A stretch of DNA of 63,616 nt. It comes from Myxococcales bacterium (lineage in GTDB: Bacteria > Myxococcota_A > UBA9042). The position numbers and the translations under genes were made by a program. Within the stretch, counting starts at the first letter, position 1; each line of letters starts with the position of its first letter. Where the stretch lies: NCBI GenBank assembly GCA_009692425.1, contig SHZF01000020.1:1-63616 (forward strand). Reading direction: 5' to 3'. Of this stretch, positions 28,301 to 36,723 are shown piece after piece. The notes beneath the pieces were generated by a model. It saw nothing but the letters and a program-made list of their open reading frames with translations. It did not search any database and was not told the DNA's origin.

Positions 28301-28401
28301 ACGCCGCCTACCTCAGCCACCGCGGCGGCGGACCGCGGTTGGCGCAGGTGCAGGTGCGGGTGAAGGAAGTCGAGGCGGAAATGGCCCGCGTTGCCGGTTG
28401 A
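25372..28401 (+). CDS. AAA/STAND-type ATPase with TPR array
   Basis: 1009 residues from the ATG at 25372. Residues 1-150 are Pro/Arg/Ala-rich and disordered. FVGRRNDLEALYNHV leads into Walker A HGAPGVGKTRLL (about 197-204), then the ATPase module with LQIDAGSG as degenerate Walker B. A winged-helix-like part (LPNELREVIDACAIFGPVTWF) precedes about a dozen TPR-type helical repeats to the end. The plan equals the predictor/ATPase half of myxobacterial Ser/Thr kinase-AAA-TPR regulators, but no kinase domain is fused or adjacent. It probably senses or scaffolds signalling partners in the cytoplasm; the ligand is unknown. Confidence 0.75.
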   Translation: MSQDSKPPAPPGTLIRGRPSTPSVPPALPVDPRSSQIPNGPRNAASPYSPGRESAVPALRQTGPAPGAAPVRAQGGLVRRSMTPTGPASATEVPVRLPSNPMLGPPMRRDRADRPQVPEPAEPGRVQPARPTPPANEVDGATGRPTWSEFRKGRHAETTLFGVKVPFVGRRNDLEALYNHVRTALNRRQASLVWLHGAPGVGKTRLLAELECVIDPERRGVAWYRVTAAAEAGGPPTLPGRLLLELVGGDATLRAADPKAAVLQQLTALVGEEHAVDAMVAVGPLLGLRAVGDDARQIEAPPAVAAQFVAGLVRQRGRQGPVVLQIDAGSGALAELEALIGALQKALQSTGAAVLVDAAEPSVRLQGVVFHEVVPLDDDGVRALVALVQQRVSQLPAELADQLVQHSGGVPERLLDLVRGMIAAGEVVQDANGWRFKGRTERGGALGWGGAHQESPPTLPDRIARLPNELREVIDACAIFGPVTWFGGVLSVLRGGRHDPAESLSERDRVALKAAMMQLQAIDVLVFVENSKMSKELEFAFVHPADPAGVVTEMDGERRPLYARLAAQWLSSRPRQDPVADNARVGELFELGGRTRMAAQMFLTAGDAARAVGQVQRALALYAAGARNSGTDDADLACDLRTAQGGSLLRLSRHREAEAVLLDALHMARCLDDDARCGVVQLRVAQVARVSGRYESALQFLDGALRHLKVAGEHRWIADVSDECGLVHLVRGDADAYKTALQHFLKALALRRRSHDKRVVARSLCHIARVHTGRGHFEDAMEAVSEAVQLCDQIQERWGAAEARTVLGEVHAAAGRYRQALQAWEVASDLAGEVGDRSRRLEVTILRAETCIALGDWQQAAALLLDSLEVAKEINDPELLSGIFRVQASISLERTALETADLDSERAVSVARESSARVQVAKALLVRACVLGTRALSERGARSTVIDRKCTECFEESLQTFREMGDLVRLQSGLKSYAAYLSHRGGGPRLAQVQVRVKEVEAEMARVAG

Positions 28402-28436
28402 CGCAGCGCTGGTTGATGCAGCGCATTTTTTTCGGC

Positions 28437-30113
28437 CTACCAGGTCACCATCAACGCCCCACCCGTACCGACGGGCGAGGGCCCCAGAGTGAGGCGGCGC
28501 TGCGGAGCGGCATCTGGCCTTGTCGCGCGCCCATGCGGACCGGATCGCAGCGCCAACCACAAGCCCGTGCCCGCCAGTAGCACGCCGCCGGCTCCCACCC
28601 CGTACGCCGTGAGTGCCTGCTTCCCCGCCTGGTCGAAGCGCCGGTCGTAGTCCGGGTCGCTCGCCGGAAGACCGTTGGCCTCCAGGCCCAGCGCGCGCGC
28701 GTCCCAGTAGAGCCACCCCGCGACACCGAGGGCCGCCATGCCCAGGGTTGTGGTCGCCCAGCCCTTCCCCGCACGCGACAACCCGTCGTGGCCGATGAGG
28801 TACCAGGCACCCGCCGAGGTGGCAACGACGCCCACTCCGGCTGCCGCATACCCAAGATAGGCCAGCGACTTGGCCCGATCGTAGGTGTTCGCGTACTCGG
28901 CCGCGCCGCGCGGAACGTCCTGGTTGGCCGTCTCAGCAAGCCGCGCCCCCATGATCGCGAGCCCCGCGCCGCCGCCCGTGACGAGCAGGCCGGGTGCCGC
29001 CCACAACCAGCCTTTCGTCCCGGCACTCCAGGGGGCAGACGGGGCTTCGGTCGCATCGACGGCACCCGCGGGTTCGCCTGCCAGTGGCGCGCCATCGGCG
29101 GGAGCGGGCGCACCGCCTTCGTTGGCCGCCAACGCCCCATCCGGGCTGTGCGCTGGTGCCGGTGCGGACGCCCCGCCGGCATTGGGCTTCTCGGTCTCCG
29201 GTGGGGCCGGGCCCTCAGGTGGCCGATCCGGGCCGCCAGCGGGGCGCTGCGTCGCACCCGTCTTCTTGCCCAGTCCCAGGCCCGCGTCCAACGGCGAGTC
29301 GACCGTCGGGGCCGTACCAATCGTGTGGCGCTCTGCCTGGGCCGCCAACTCCTTCGGGGTCAGCGACCGGTCCACCGTCGACGCGGTGGGGCGCGGTCCG
29401 TCGGCCACTGTGGTGGACTCCAGCTTCGCGACAATCTGCCGCACCTCGCCGAGACTGAAGCTCATTTCCTTGACGAACGATTGCCACCCGGCCCGGCGCA
29501 ACTCGAGAATGTGCGAGCCGGGCCGAACCGAGAACTGCTTGCGCGTGCTGGGGCCTGCGAACACGTTGTCGACCCACACGTCACAGTCTGGCTGGACCTC
29601 GATCGCCAGCACGGGCAGTCGCGTCAGCGCCAGCGCAAAATCGACTACGCGTCGCTCGCCGCGCGCCGCTTCGACGATCTGCTCGACGTCGGCGTGGTCC
29701 GGCGCGCTGAGGTTAAGGTGGTGCGAACCCTCCTTGAGCCACACTACATGTGCAGTCGCGCGCAGCAGAAGATCATGGCCGTCGACCACTACCACCGCCG
29801 CAGCCGGTCGGACATTGATGGCGAGCGCACCGTACCCCTCGTCAGCCAGCCGCCAACGCAGGTCTGCGCGCACCTTGCCGATCCAGCCGCTCATCTCCGG
29901 CGTCAAACCGGGGCTGCGGGCGGCGCGTTCGGCCCAGTTGATGGCGCGCGCGATGTTGCCCTTGTTGAGCGCTTCCTTGGCGTTGCGCGTGGCCGTGGCG
30001 GCCGTGGGTTGGGCGCGGAAGGCGTCGTCATCGTCGGCTGCGCGCACCGGCGCCGCCAGGAGCAGGCCGACGAGGCCGGTCGCAGCGCCCAGCGCCAAAA
30101 GTCGCCGTGTCAT
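28437..30113 (-). CDS. PEGA-domain exported membrane protein
   Basis: 558 residues from the ATG at 30113, preceded by GGAGA. The signal peptide ends near VRAADDDD. A TPR-like pair of helices (NAKEALNKGNIARAINWAERAA) follows, then two PEGA-type beta modules (ALAINVRPAAAVVVVDG..., LAIEVQPDCDVWVDNVFAGPST...FSVRPGSHILELRRAGW). A Pro/Ala/Glu-rich linker of about 120 residues leads to three or four C-terminal membrane helices (from about residue 355). Such proteins are frequent in Myxococcota and are thought to be envelope-anchored; function is unknown. Its start is divergent from the Cys-rich lipoprotein gene, with a 149-bp spacer. Confidence 0.8.
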   Translation of the reverse strand: MTRRLLALGAATGLVGLLLAAPVRAADDDDAFRAQPTAATATRNAKEALNKGNIARAINWAERAARSPGLTPEMSGWIGKVRADLRWRLADEGYGALAINVRPAAAVVVVDGHDLLLRATAHVVWLKEGSHHLNLSAPDHADVEQIVEAARGERRVVDFALALTRLPVLAIEVQPDCDVWVDNVFAGPSTRKQFSVRPGSHILELRRAGWQSFVKEMSFSLGEVRQIVAKLESTTVADGPRPTASTVDRSLTPKELAAQAERHTIGTAPTVDSPLDAGLGLGKKTGATQRPAGGPDRPPEGPAPPETEKPNAGGASAPAPAHSPDGALAANEGGAPAPADGAPLAGEPAGAVDATEAPSAPWSAGTKGWLWAAPGLLVTGGGAGLAIMGARLAETANQDVPRGAAEYANTYDRAKSLAYLGYAAAGVGVVATSAGAWYLIGHDGLSRAGKGWATTTLGMAALGVAGWLYWDARALGLEANGLPASDPDYDRRFDQAGKQALTAYGVGAGGVLLAGTGLWLALRSGPHGRATRPDAAPQRRLTLGPSPVGTGGALMVTW

Positions 30114-30262
30114 CTGTCTCCAGGGCCGGCGCCGGGCGGAAGGGGAAGGACGGCCGGCTCCCGTGCACGTTGTAGCACGAGGCGGCGCGCGCGGGTATCC
30201 TTGGCGCCGGTCGGTCCCGGCGACGGGCGCCTCGACGCCGACGAACCTTGGAGGGCAACACA

Positions 30263-31918
30263 TTGAACACGACGAACCGGACGATTCCGTCGGCATCGCG
30301 CGGTGCGGGCGTGGCAAGTTGGCTCTGCCTGTCGGGCGTGGCCACCGTTGTGGCGTGCGCGGAGCCGGCCCCGGCGCAGACCGCCGCCTCAACCACGGAC
30401 ACCACCGCTGCGGGCGCGGACGCGTCGGGCTCCGACTGCGCGGCGACGGATGCGAGCGGGACCGTCTGCGACGACGGCAACCCGTGCACAATCGGCGACA
30501 CCTGCACCAACGGCACGTGCAAGGGCACGCCGAAGCCTTGTGACGACGGATTGGCCTGCACTGCGGATACCTGCGCCGCAAAGGGGGACTGCGACCACGC
30601 CCAACTGCCTGCGACGTGTCGCATTGGCGGCAAGTGCTACGCCGGCGGCCAGAAGAATCCCACGGACGTGTGCCTGGCGTGCGCGCCGACCGCCAGCGCC
30701 GTGCAGTGGTCCGCTGAGGTTTCGGCGACGTGCGACGACGGCAGCGCGTGCACGGCAATGGACCGCTGCTCCGGCGCCGGCCAATGTGTCGGCGTCGCCC
30801 TCGTGTGCGACGACAAGAACGTGTGCACGACCGACACCTGCGACGCCAAGACGGGATGCGCGCCGAAACCGCTCACGGGCGCCTCGTGCGAAGACGGCAA
30901 CAAGTGCATCACCGGCGACACCTGCCAGGCCGGCGTCTGCAAACCGGGCGTGGGCAGCCTGCCATGTGACGATGGCAATGGCTGTACGCTGGACTCGTGC
31001 GCGCCGGGCCAAGGTTGCATCCACGGCTTGACGAAGGCCCCGTGCAACGACGGCGCAGCCTGCACGATGCCTGACTTGTGCACCGGCGGCACGTGCGTCG
31101 GTGTCAAGACGGGGCTGTGTCCCAAGTGCAAGCAGGGGTTCGGCCCCACGGCCGGCAAGCTCACCGTGTTCCAGATCGGCACCACAGGCCACAGCGGCGA
31201 CGGGCTCGACGTCGACGGCAACCCCAAGACCTGCGCGCCCAGCACGAACTGCTCGGCCGGCATCGACAACGCCGCGTCCGTGCTCGCCGCTTTCGTCAAC
31301 AAGCCGCTGATCTCGGCCGTGCTCGACGGCAAGCTCAGTTTCATCGCGGACTTCGCAGGCTACGTCGGCGAGGGCAAGCCGTTCACGCTGAACCTGTTCT
31401 ATGCCGAGCAGACGCCCGCCTCGATCGCCGCCAAGTGTGCACCGCTGCTCGACGCCTGCGAATGGGGGGTCGGCCAGGCGGGCTTCGCGGGCGACTGTAC
31501 GCCCAAGTTCTCGTTTTCAAATGCGATGATCAAAGGCGGCAAGCTCACCGCAGGTGGCAAGGGCACGCTGTTCGCCATGGACGCCGACCTGATCGGCGCC
31601 AAGAACGCGACGCTGTACGTGAAGGGCGCGCGCATGGAGGGCAGCGTCGAGATGAAGGGGGACGCGACGACCATCCAGAACTTCAAGGGCGTGCTGGCCG
31701 GCGCGGTGCCGAAGGAAGGCCTCGTCGACATGATCAACGCGCTCGACCAGACCGTGTTTGACCAACTCAAGCTCGACAAGGCGACCGTGCTGCTGTTGCT
31801 CGACGACGCGCTCGAACTGGACCTCGACATCGATGGCGACGGCAAAGGCGACGCTGCCTCGATCGGCATTCGCTTCTCAGGCGTGGGCGCCAAGCTACTC
31901 GGGACCAACGCGAATTGA
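30263..31918 (+). CDS. Cys-rich repeat lipoprotein with C-terminal beta domain
   Basis: 551 residues with a TTG start at 30263. GGAGGG lies seven bases upstream, while the earlier TTG at 30248 lies before this site, so it is not used. The lipobox is TVVAC followed by AEPA. Residues about 65-290 hold eight to ten CDDGxxCTxxDxC-type repeats. The last 260 residues are a cysteine-poor domain with FQIGTTGHSGDGLDVDGNP, a likely calcium-binding DLDIDGDGKGDA near the end, and beta-strand-rich sequence, maybe a lectin- or substrate-binding fold. It is probably an outer-surface protein like the other Cys-rich members here. Confidence 0.82.
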   Translation: MNTTNRTIPSASRGAGVASWLCLSGVATVVACAEPAPAQTAASTTDTTAAGADASGSDCAATDASGTVCDDGNPCTIGDTCTNGTCKGTPKPCDDGLACTADTCAAKGDCDHAQLPATCRIGGKCYAGGQKNPTDVCLACAPTASAVQWSAEVSATCDDGSACTAMDRCSGAGQCVGVALVCDDKNVCTTDTCDAKTGCAPKPLTGASCEDGNKCITGDTCQAGVCKPGVGSLPCDDGNGCTLDSCAPGQGCIHGLTKAPCNDGAACTMPDLCTGGTCVGVKTGLCPKCKQGFGPTAGKLTVFQIGTTGHSGDGLDVDGNPKTCAPSTNCSAGIDNAASVLAAFVNKPLISAVLDGKLSFIADFAGYVGEGKPFTLNLFYAEQTPASIAAKCAPLLDACEWGVGQAGFAGDCTPKFSFSNAMIKGGKLTAGGKGTLFAMDADLIGAKNATLYVKGARMEGSVEMKGDATTIQNFKGVLAGAVPKEGLVDMINALDQTVFDQLKLDKATVLLLLDDALELDLDIDGDGKGDAASIGIRFSGVGAKLLGTNAN

Positions 31919-31949
31919 GCGAGGCCGGCGCGCCTCGCCCCGCCCGCGC

Positions 31950-33551
31950 TCAGCGCCGTGCGACCCAGCGCGCCTCGCACAAGTCGCCCGATACGTGGGG
32001 CTCGCACGCGACGCCCTTGTCGGGATGCGCGGCGAGGTGGCGCAGGATCGCGAGCACCGTCTCTTGGTTGTCGTCGCCAGCGCCGACCGCACGGACGATG
32101 TCGGCCAGACCCAACGAGCGCCCGGCAGCCTGCACCGTCGCGTGAACGATCTGCTGCAGCGCGACGACGGCCTGGGCCGCCTTCTTGCCTGCCTCGACGC
32201 CCGGTTGGTGGTACGCGTTGACACCGACCAGGTGCGCGTACAGGCCGACCGCCCGCTCGAAAAGCGCAATGAGCATGCCGAGGCTGGCCGCGTCGAGCCT
32301 GTCGAGAGTCAGCGTGATCGACTGGCGCCCCGAATCCGTCAGCGCCCGCCGCGTGCCGCGCAAGAAGCCGAACAGGTAGTCGCCGCTCGTCACGCCCGGC
32401 TCGACCTCGACGACCGTGCGCTCCGGGGCGCGAGTTTCGAGCACTTCGATGAACGTGACGAAGAAGTTGTCGATCCCGTCTCGAAGCTGTTGGACATACG
32501 CGTGTTGATCCGTCGAGCCCTTGTTGCCGTAGACCGCCAGACCCTGGAACACTTCGCGGCCCTGCAGATCGTGACGTTTTCCGAGGGACTCCATCACGAG
32601 CTGTTGGAGATATTTGGAGAAAAGCTGAAGTCGATCGCGATACGGCAGCACCACCATGTCGCGCCGCCCCGCGCCGCCGGTCGCAGCGTGCCAGGCGAGC
32701 GCGAGCAGCATCGCGGGGTTCTGGCGTGCGGCAGGGACGCGCGTGGCAGCATCCATCGCGCGAGCACCCGCCAGCATCCCGTCGATGTCGAGGCCTTGCA
32801 GCGCCGCCGGCAGCAGACCGACCGCCGACAGTTCCGAGGTGCGGCCGCCCACCCAGTCCCACATCGGGAAACGCGCCAGGAAGCCCTCGCCTTGTGCATA
32901 CCGGTCGAGTTGGCTGCCGACTCCCGTCACGGCCGCGGCATGGCGCGCGAACGACAAGCCTGCGCTCTCGAACGCCGCCCGAACTTCGAGCATACCGTTG
33001 CGGGTCTCCTGCGTTCCCCCCGACTTCGACACCACGACGACGAGCGTGCGGGGCAAGGCGTCGCCGATGCCATCGAGCACCTGATCGATGCCGTCGGGGT
33101 CTGTATTGTCGAAGAAATGCACGCGCATGCGGTCGGCCGGCGTGCCGAGGCAAGCCGTCGCCAGTTGGGGGCCCAGCGCGGAGCCTCCGATGCCGACGAC
33201 GAGGACGTCCGTGAACTTCGGGGCGCGCTGCGGTCGGATGCGCCCGGCATGGACGGCGTGCGCGAACGCGCGCACCTGGGCCAGGGTGCTCTCAATGGCG
33301 GCACGCTGGGCGGGGGCGGGTGCCAACTCGGGTGCGCGCAACCAGTAGTGGCCCACCTGGCGGCCCTCGTCGGGGTTCGCGACGCTGCCCGCTTCGAGCG
33401 CGGCCATGTGCCGGAACGCGGCCTGGGCCTGCTCCTCCATCGCGGCGAAAAAGTCGGCCGGCCAGGCGATGCGGCTGACATCGACCGAGAGGCCAAGCGC
33501 GGCGTCGTGGAACAGGTGGGCACGAAAAGCGGCGAAGCTGGGCGTCGGCAT
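31950..33551 (-). CDS. pgi: Glucose-6-phosphate isomerase
   Basis: 533 residues, near the usual 540-550. It interconverts glucose-6-phosphate and fructose-6-phosphate in the cytoplasm. Family signatures are [30 protein letters not shown], the [20 protein letters not shown] region ([18 protein letters not shown]), the catalytic stretch [19 protein letters not shown] (Glu/His region) and [13 protein letters not shown] with the ring-opening Lys. It is convergent with the Cys-rich lipoprotein gene (31 bp between stops) and stands alone, without other glycolytic genes. Confidence 0.95.
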   Translation of the reverse strand: MPTPSFAAFRAHLFHDAALGLSVDVSRIAWPADFFAAMEEQAQAAFRHMAALEAGSVANPDEGRQVGHYWLRAPELAPAPAQRAAIESTLAQVRAFAHAVHAGRIRPQRAPKFTDVLVVGIGGSALGPQLATACLGTPADRMRVHFFDNTDPDGIDQVLDGIGDALPRTLVVVVSKSGGTQETRNGMLEVRAAFESAGLSFARHAAAVTGVGSQLDRYAQGEGFLARFPMWDWVGGRTSELSAVGLLPAALQGLDIDGMLAGARAMDAATRVPAARQNPAMLLALAWHAATGGAGRRDMVVLPYRDRLQLFSKYLQQLVMESLGKRHDLQGREVFQGLAVYGNKGSTDQHAYVQQLRDGIDNFFVTFIEVLETRAPERTVVEVEPGVTSGDYLFGFLRGTRRALTDSGRQSITLTLDRLDAASLGMLIALFERAVGLYAHLVGVNAYHQPGVEAGKKAAQAVVALQQIVHATVQAAGRSLGLADIVRAVGAGDDNQETVLAILRHLAAHPDKGVACEPHVSGDLCEARWVARR

Positions 33552-33592
33552 GGTCGCTTCGTAGCGCGGCGGCGTTCCGCGTGCAAGGGTCG

Positions 33593-33906
33593 CTACGGAA
33601 GGGCGGGGCCACCGTCCATGAGGCCCCGCAAGCCGCTCGTGCCGACGCCATACAGCGCGAAGGCTACGATTTCATGAGCGAGTCTTCGCTGGTCAGTTGG
33701 GCGGCGGGCGTCGGCGCGTCGACCGTGAGGTCTACTCCGCGCACGGCGTCGGAAAGCCGGGCGACCAGATCGTCGAGAACTGCCTTGAACACGGCAGCCT
33801 TCGTCGGAAAGTGCAGGTAATACGTGGCGCGCGTGACGCCAGCGTCGCGCGCGATCACGTCCGGAGAAGTCGCCGCATACCCCATCGTGGCAAACGCCGC
33901 GGCAGG
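33593..33906 (-). pseudogene. Broken TetR-family regulator
   Basis: The frame after an in-frame TAG reads AAAFATMGYAATSPDVIARDAGVTRATYYLHF, then PTKAAVFKAVLDDLVARL. This is the HTH of a TetR regulator without its first helix. It stops after TSEDSLMKS at 33664. A neighbouring frame then supplies a plausible tail ([17 protein letters not shown]) ending at 33593. Only about 100 of the usual 190-200 residues remain, so N-terminal loss, an internal deletion and a frameshift are inferred. Its target operon is not evident. Confidence 0.6.
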
Positions 33907-34002
33907 CTAGCGTGCAGGGCCGCCACGTGTCCAAAGCGGGTCCGCTTGCACGCGCCGCCGAATCCGGGCACTTTCCTCCTGCCTGCCCCATCAGGCGTCG
34001 CG

Positions 34003-34710
34003 TTGCCCGTGCCCAGTCCGCGCCTCCGCATCCTCATCGTCGAGGACGACGCGTCGATTCGCGAGGGGCTGGACCTCAACCTCGGCCTTGAAGGGTACGA
34101 GACCGTGTGTGCGCCGGACGGCGACCGCGCAATCGAGGCGTTCCAGCGGCAACGTCCCGACCTCGTGCTGCTCGACGTGATGCTGCCGGGTCGAAATGGT
34201 TTCGAAGTCTTGCGCGATCTGCGCGCGCGCCGCAAGGACGTGCCGGTGATTCTGCTCACGGCGCGCATCGACGAAGCCGACAAGGTGTTGGGGCTCGAGC
34301 TCGGCGCCGACGACTACGTTACAAAACCGTTTGGACTCGGCGAGTTGCGTGCTCGCATCCGCGCCGCACTGCGGCGGGCCAGCATCCAGGCCGACGGCAA
34401 CGTGGGCGCGTTCGGCGATGTCGAGATCGATCGGTCGAGCCACCGGGTGCGCCGTCTCGGGAGTGAAGTGCCCATGACTGCGCGGGAATTCTCCCTGCTC
34501 GTCCACTTTCTCGACCATCCGGAGCGCGTGCTGTCGCGCGAGGCGCTGCTGCGGCGCGTGTGGGGGCTCGAGCACGCGACGCTGCGCACCGTCGATAACT
34601 TCGTGATGCGGTTGCGCAGCAAGCTGGAACCCGACCCGGACACTCCGCGGTATTTTGTCACGGTGCGCGGCGTCGGCTACCGCTTCACGCCCAGCGCGAG
34701 CCCCGAATAG
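34003..34710 (+). CDS. OmpR-family response regulator (orphan)
   Basis: 235 residues. I chose the TTG at 34003 because AGG lies seven bases before it; the GTG two codons later (34009) is the alternative. The receiver domain has the acidic pair in LIVEDDASIREG, the phosphoacceptor Asp in LVLLDVMLPGRNG, the Thr in ILLTAR and the Lys in DDYVTKPFGLGEL. The winged-helix DNA-binding domain follows (TAREFSLLVHFLDHPERVLSREALLRRVWG, then RTVDNFVMRLRSKLE, VRGVGYRFTP). No histidine kinase gene is adjacent, so the partner is encoded elsewhere. It is convergent with ung, with 12 bp between the stops. Confidence 0.9.
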   Translation: MPVPSPRLRILIVEDDASIREGLDLNLGLEGYETVCAPDGDRAIEAFQRQRPDLVLLDVMLPGRNGFEVLRDLRARRKDVPVILLTARIDEADKVLGLELGADDYVTKPFGLGELRARIRAALRRASIQADGNVGAFGDVEIDRSSHRVRRLGSEVPMTAREFSLLVHFLDHPERVLSREALLRRVWGLEHATLRTVDNFVMRLRSKLEPDPDTPRYFVTVRGVGYRFTPSASPE

Positions 34711-34722
34711 ACCAGACACCCG

Positions 34723-35415
34723 TCAATCTGGGTGCTCCGGCAACACCCACTGAATCGGGGTGCGCCCGCGCGCCTGCAAGTACTCATTCGCACGGATGAA
34801 GTGCCTGCATCCAAAGAAGCCGCGCTCGGCCGACAGCGGCGACGGATGCGGCGCAGTCAGCACGAGGTGGCGACTGCGATCGACGCGGGCGGCCTTCTTT
34901 TGTGCGGGCGTGCCCCACAGGCAGAACACGAGCCCTTCGTGGCGGCGGTTCAGTTCTTCGATCGTTCGGTCGGTGAAGGCTTCCCAGCCCTGGCCGGCGT
35001 GCGACATCGGCTGGCCCTCGCGCACCGTGAGGATGGCGTTGAGCAGCAGCACACCCTGGCGCGCCCACGAGGTCAGGCTGCCGTGGGCTGGACGCGTGCC
35101 GCCGAACTCGGACTGGAGCTCCTTGAAGATGTTGCGCAGCGACGGCGGGGCATCGACGCCAGGGCGCACCGAAAAGCATAGGCCGTGCGCTTGGCCGGCG
35201 CCGTGGTAAGGGTCCTGCCCGAGCACGACGACGCGCACTTGATCGAATGGCGTCAACCAGAACGCCCGAAAGATGTCGCGGCCCGGCGGAAACACCCGGT
35301 GGGCGGCCTTTTCTGCGACGAGAAAGGCGCGCAGATCGCGCATCCAGGGCTCGTCGAAGGCGTCGCCCATGACGGCCAGCCAACTCGGTTCAAAGTCGGG
35401 AGGGTGATTCGGCAT
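34723..35415 (-). CDS. ung: Uracil-DNA glycosylase, family 1
   Basis: 230 residues from the ATG at 35415 (MPNHPPDFEPSW). It removes uracil from DNA as the first step of base excision repair. Motif A VVLGQDPYHGAGQAHG contains the water-activating Asp. Phe in LCFSV stacks uracil, LLLNAILTV supplies Asn, and motif B HPSPLSAERGFFG carries the catalytic His and minor-groove loop. Length is typical. Its first 26 bp overlap the 3' end of hemH on the same strand, so the two are likely co-transcribed. Confidence 0.93.
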   Translation of the reverse strand: MPNHPPDFEPSWLAVMGDAFDEPWMRDLRAFLVAEKAAHRVFPPGRDIFRAFWLTPFDQVRVVVLGQDPYHGAGQAHGLCFSVRPGVDAPPSLRNIFKELQSEFGGTRPAHGSLTSWARQGVLLLNAILTVREGQPMSHAGQGWEAFTDRTIEELNRRHEGLVFCLWGTPAQKKAARVDRSRHLVLTAPHPSPLSAERGFFGCRHFIRANEYLQARGRTPIQWVLPEHPD

Positions 35416-36520
35416 CGGGCGATCGGGGCGAGGGGGTGACGGAGAGAAGCCCACGCCCGGCTTGCGCGCCCGTGAGCCAAGGGCACGAGCGGCGTATCAG
35501 GCTGGCGAGGCCGGCGCACCAGTCCGGTTGGGCGTTCAGGCACGGAATCAGCACGAGTTCGCCGCCGTCAGCCGAGAAGTCGGCGCGGGCGCGCAAGCCG
35601 AGTTCTTCCACCGTTTCAAGGCAGTCGGCGACGAAGCTCGGCGCGGCGATGACGACCTTGCGCTTGCCGTGGCGGTGCAGGTCGGTGAGCACGGCGTCCG
35701 TCGCCGGGCCAATCCACGGGGTGCGGCCGAGCCGGCTTTGAAAGGCCGTCGCAACGCGGGCCGGATCGAGGCCGGCGCGCGCGATGAGCAGGCGGCTGGT
35801 TGCCATGCACTGGGCGCGGTAGCACGCGGACTCGGCCGCGTCGGTCGCCGCGCAACAGTCGGGTGAAGCCAGGCAATGGCTCCCCGTCAGGTCCGTGCGC
35901 CGGACGTGACGCTCCGGCACGCCATGGTAGCTCAGCACGACGTGATCGGGTGCGTGCAAGGCACAGGCGGCGCGCAGGCCGGCGGCAACGGGGTCGAGGA
36001 ACTCGGGCTCGGCGAAGAACGGCGGCACCACGTGCAGGGCGGGCACGGAGGCCAGTGTGCTGGCGTGGGTGTACACGGCGTCGACCGCAGAGCCCCAGGA
36101 AGCCGATGCGTGGTGCGGGAACAGCGGCACGACCACGATGCGCCGTACCCCGGCGTGCGCCCACTGGTCCAGAACGCTGCCGATCGACGGGTTGCCGTAC
36201 CGCATCGCGAGCACAACATCTGCGGCGGGGCCGAGCGCGGCCTGCACACCGTGGGCGAGGTCTTGGCCGTGCACCAGCAGGGGAGCCCCGCGCGCCGTCC
36301 AGACCTGCCGATAGGCGTGTGCGCTGCGGCGCGGCCGGAACGGCAAAATGATGAAATTGAGCAGCAGCCAGCGGCCGAGCGCAGGCAGATCGACGACGCG
36401 CGGGTCGCTGAGGAACTGCCGCAGGTAGGCGCGCACATCGGCCACGCCCGGCGAAGCCGGCGACCCCGTGTTGACGAGCAGTACGCCCGTGCGGGGCGTC
36501 GCGGACACGGCGGTGAGCAT
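35390..36520 (-). CDS. hemH: Ferrochelatase with internal cysteine cluster
   Basis: 376 residues from the ATG at 36520. It inserts Fe2+ into porphyrin at the end of heme synthesis. Recognisable are VLLVNTGSPASP, VVLAMRYGNPSI, VVPLFPHHASASWGS, the active-site His199 in VVLSYHGVPERH and Glu in CLETVEEL. Between them lie five cysteines (216, 222, 223, 233, 238) in SHCLASPDCC...SACYRAQC. An internal cysteine set of this kind marks the [2Fe-2S] ferrochelatases reported from Bdellovibrio- and Myxococcus-type bacteria (from memory). A Pro/Ser-rich tail extends past the normal end into ung. Confidence 0.92.
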   Translation of the reverse strand: MLTAVSATPRTGVLLVNTGSPASPGVADVRAYLRQFLSDPRVVDLPALGRWLLLNFIILPFRPRRSAHAYRQVWTARGAPLLVHGQDLAHGVQAALGPAADVVLAMRYGNPSIGSVLDQWAHAGVRRIVVVPLFPHHASASWGSAVDAVYTHASTLASVPALHVVPPFFAEPEFLDPVAAGLRAACALHAPDHVVLSYHGVPERHVRRTDLTGSHCLASPDCCAATDAAESACYRAQCMATSRLLIARAGLDPARVATAFQSRLGRTPWIGPATDAVLTDLHRHGKRKVVIAAPSFVADCLETVEELGLRARADFSADGGELVLIPCLNAQPDWCAGLASLIRRSCPWLTGAQAGRGLLSVTPSPRSPDAESPSRL

Positions 36521-36723
36521 GGGCGCGGTCCCACCTGAACGACTGCCGCCACCCGAGCGGTGGCCGCAGGATGTCTCGCCCACGTCGGCGGGGCAACGGG
36601 GGAGAACCGCCGCGCCGCGCCCGCGCACAAGAATCCGTTGAAGCGACGGCGGGTCTCCATTACATTGCTCCTGCCCGCCGCTGGCGGCGCTGGCGCAGGT
36701 TTTGCTTTGCCCGCTACAGAACC

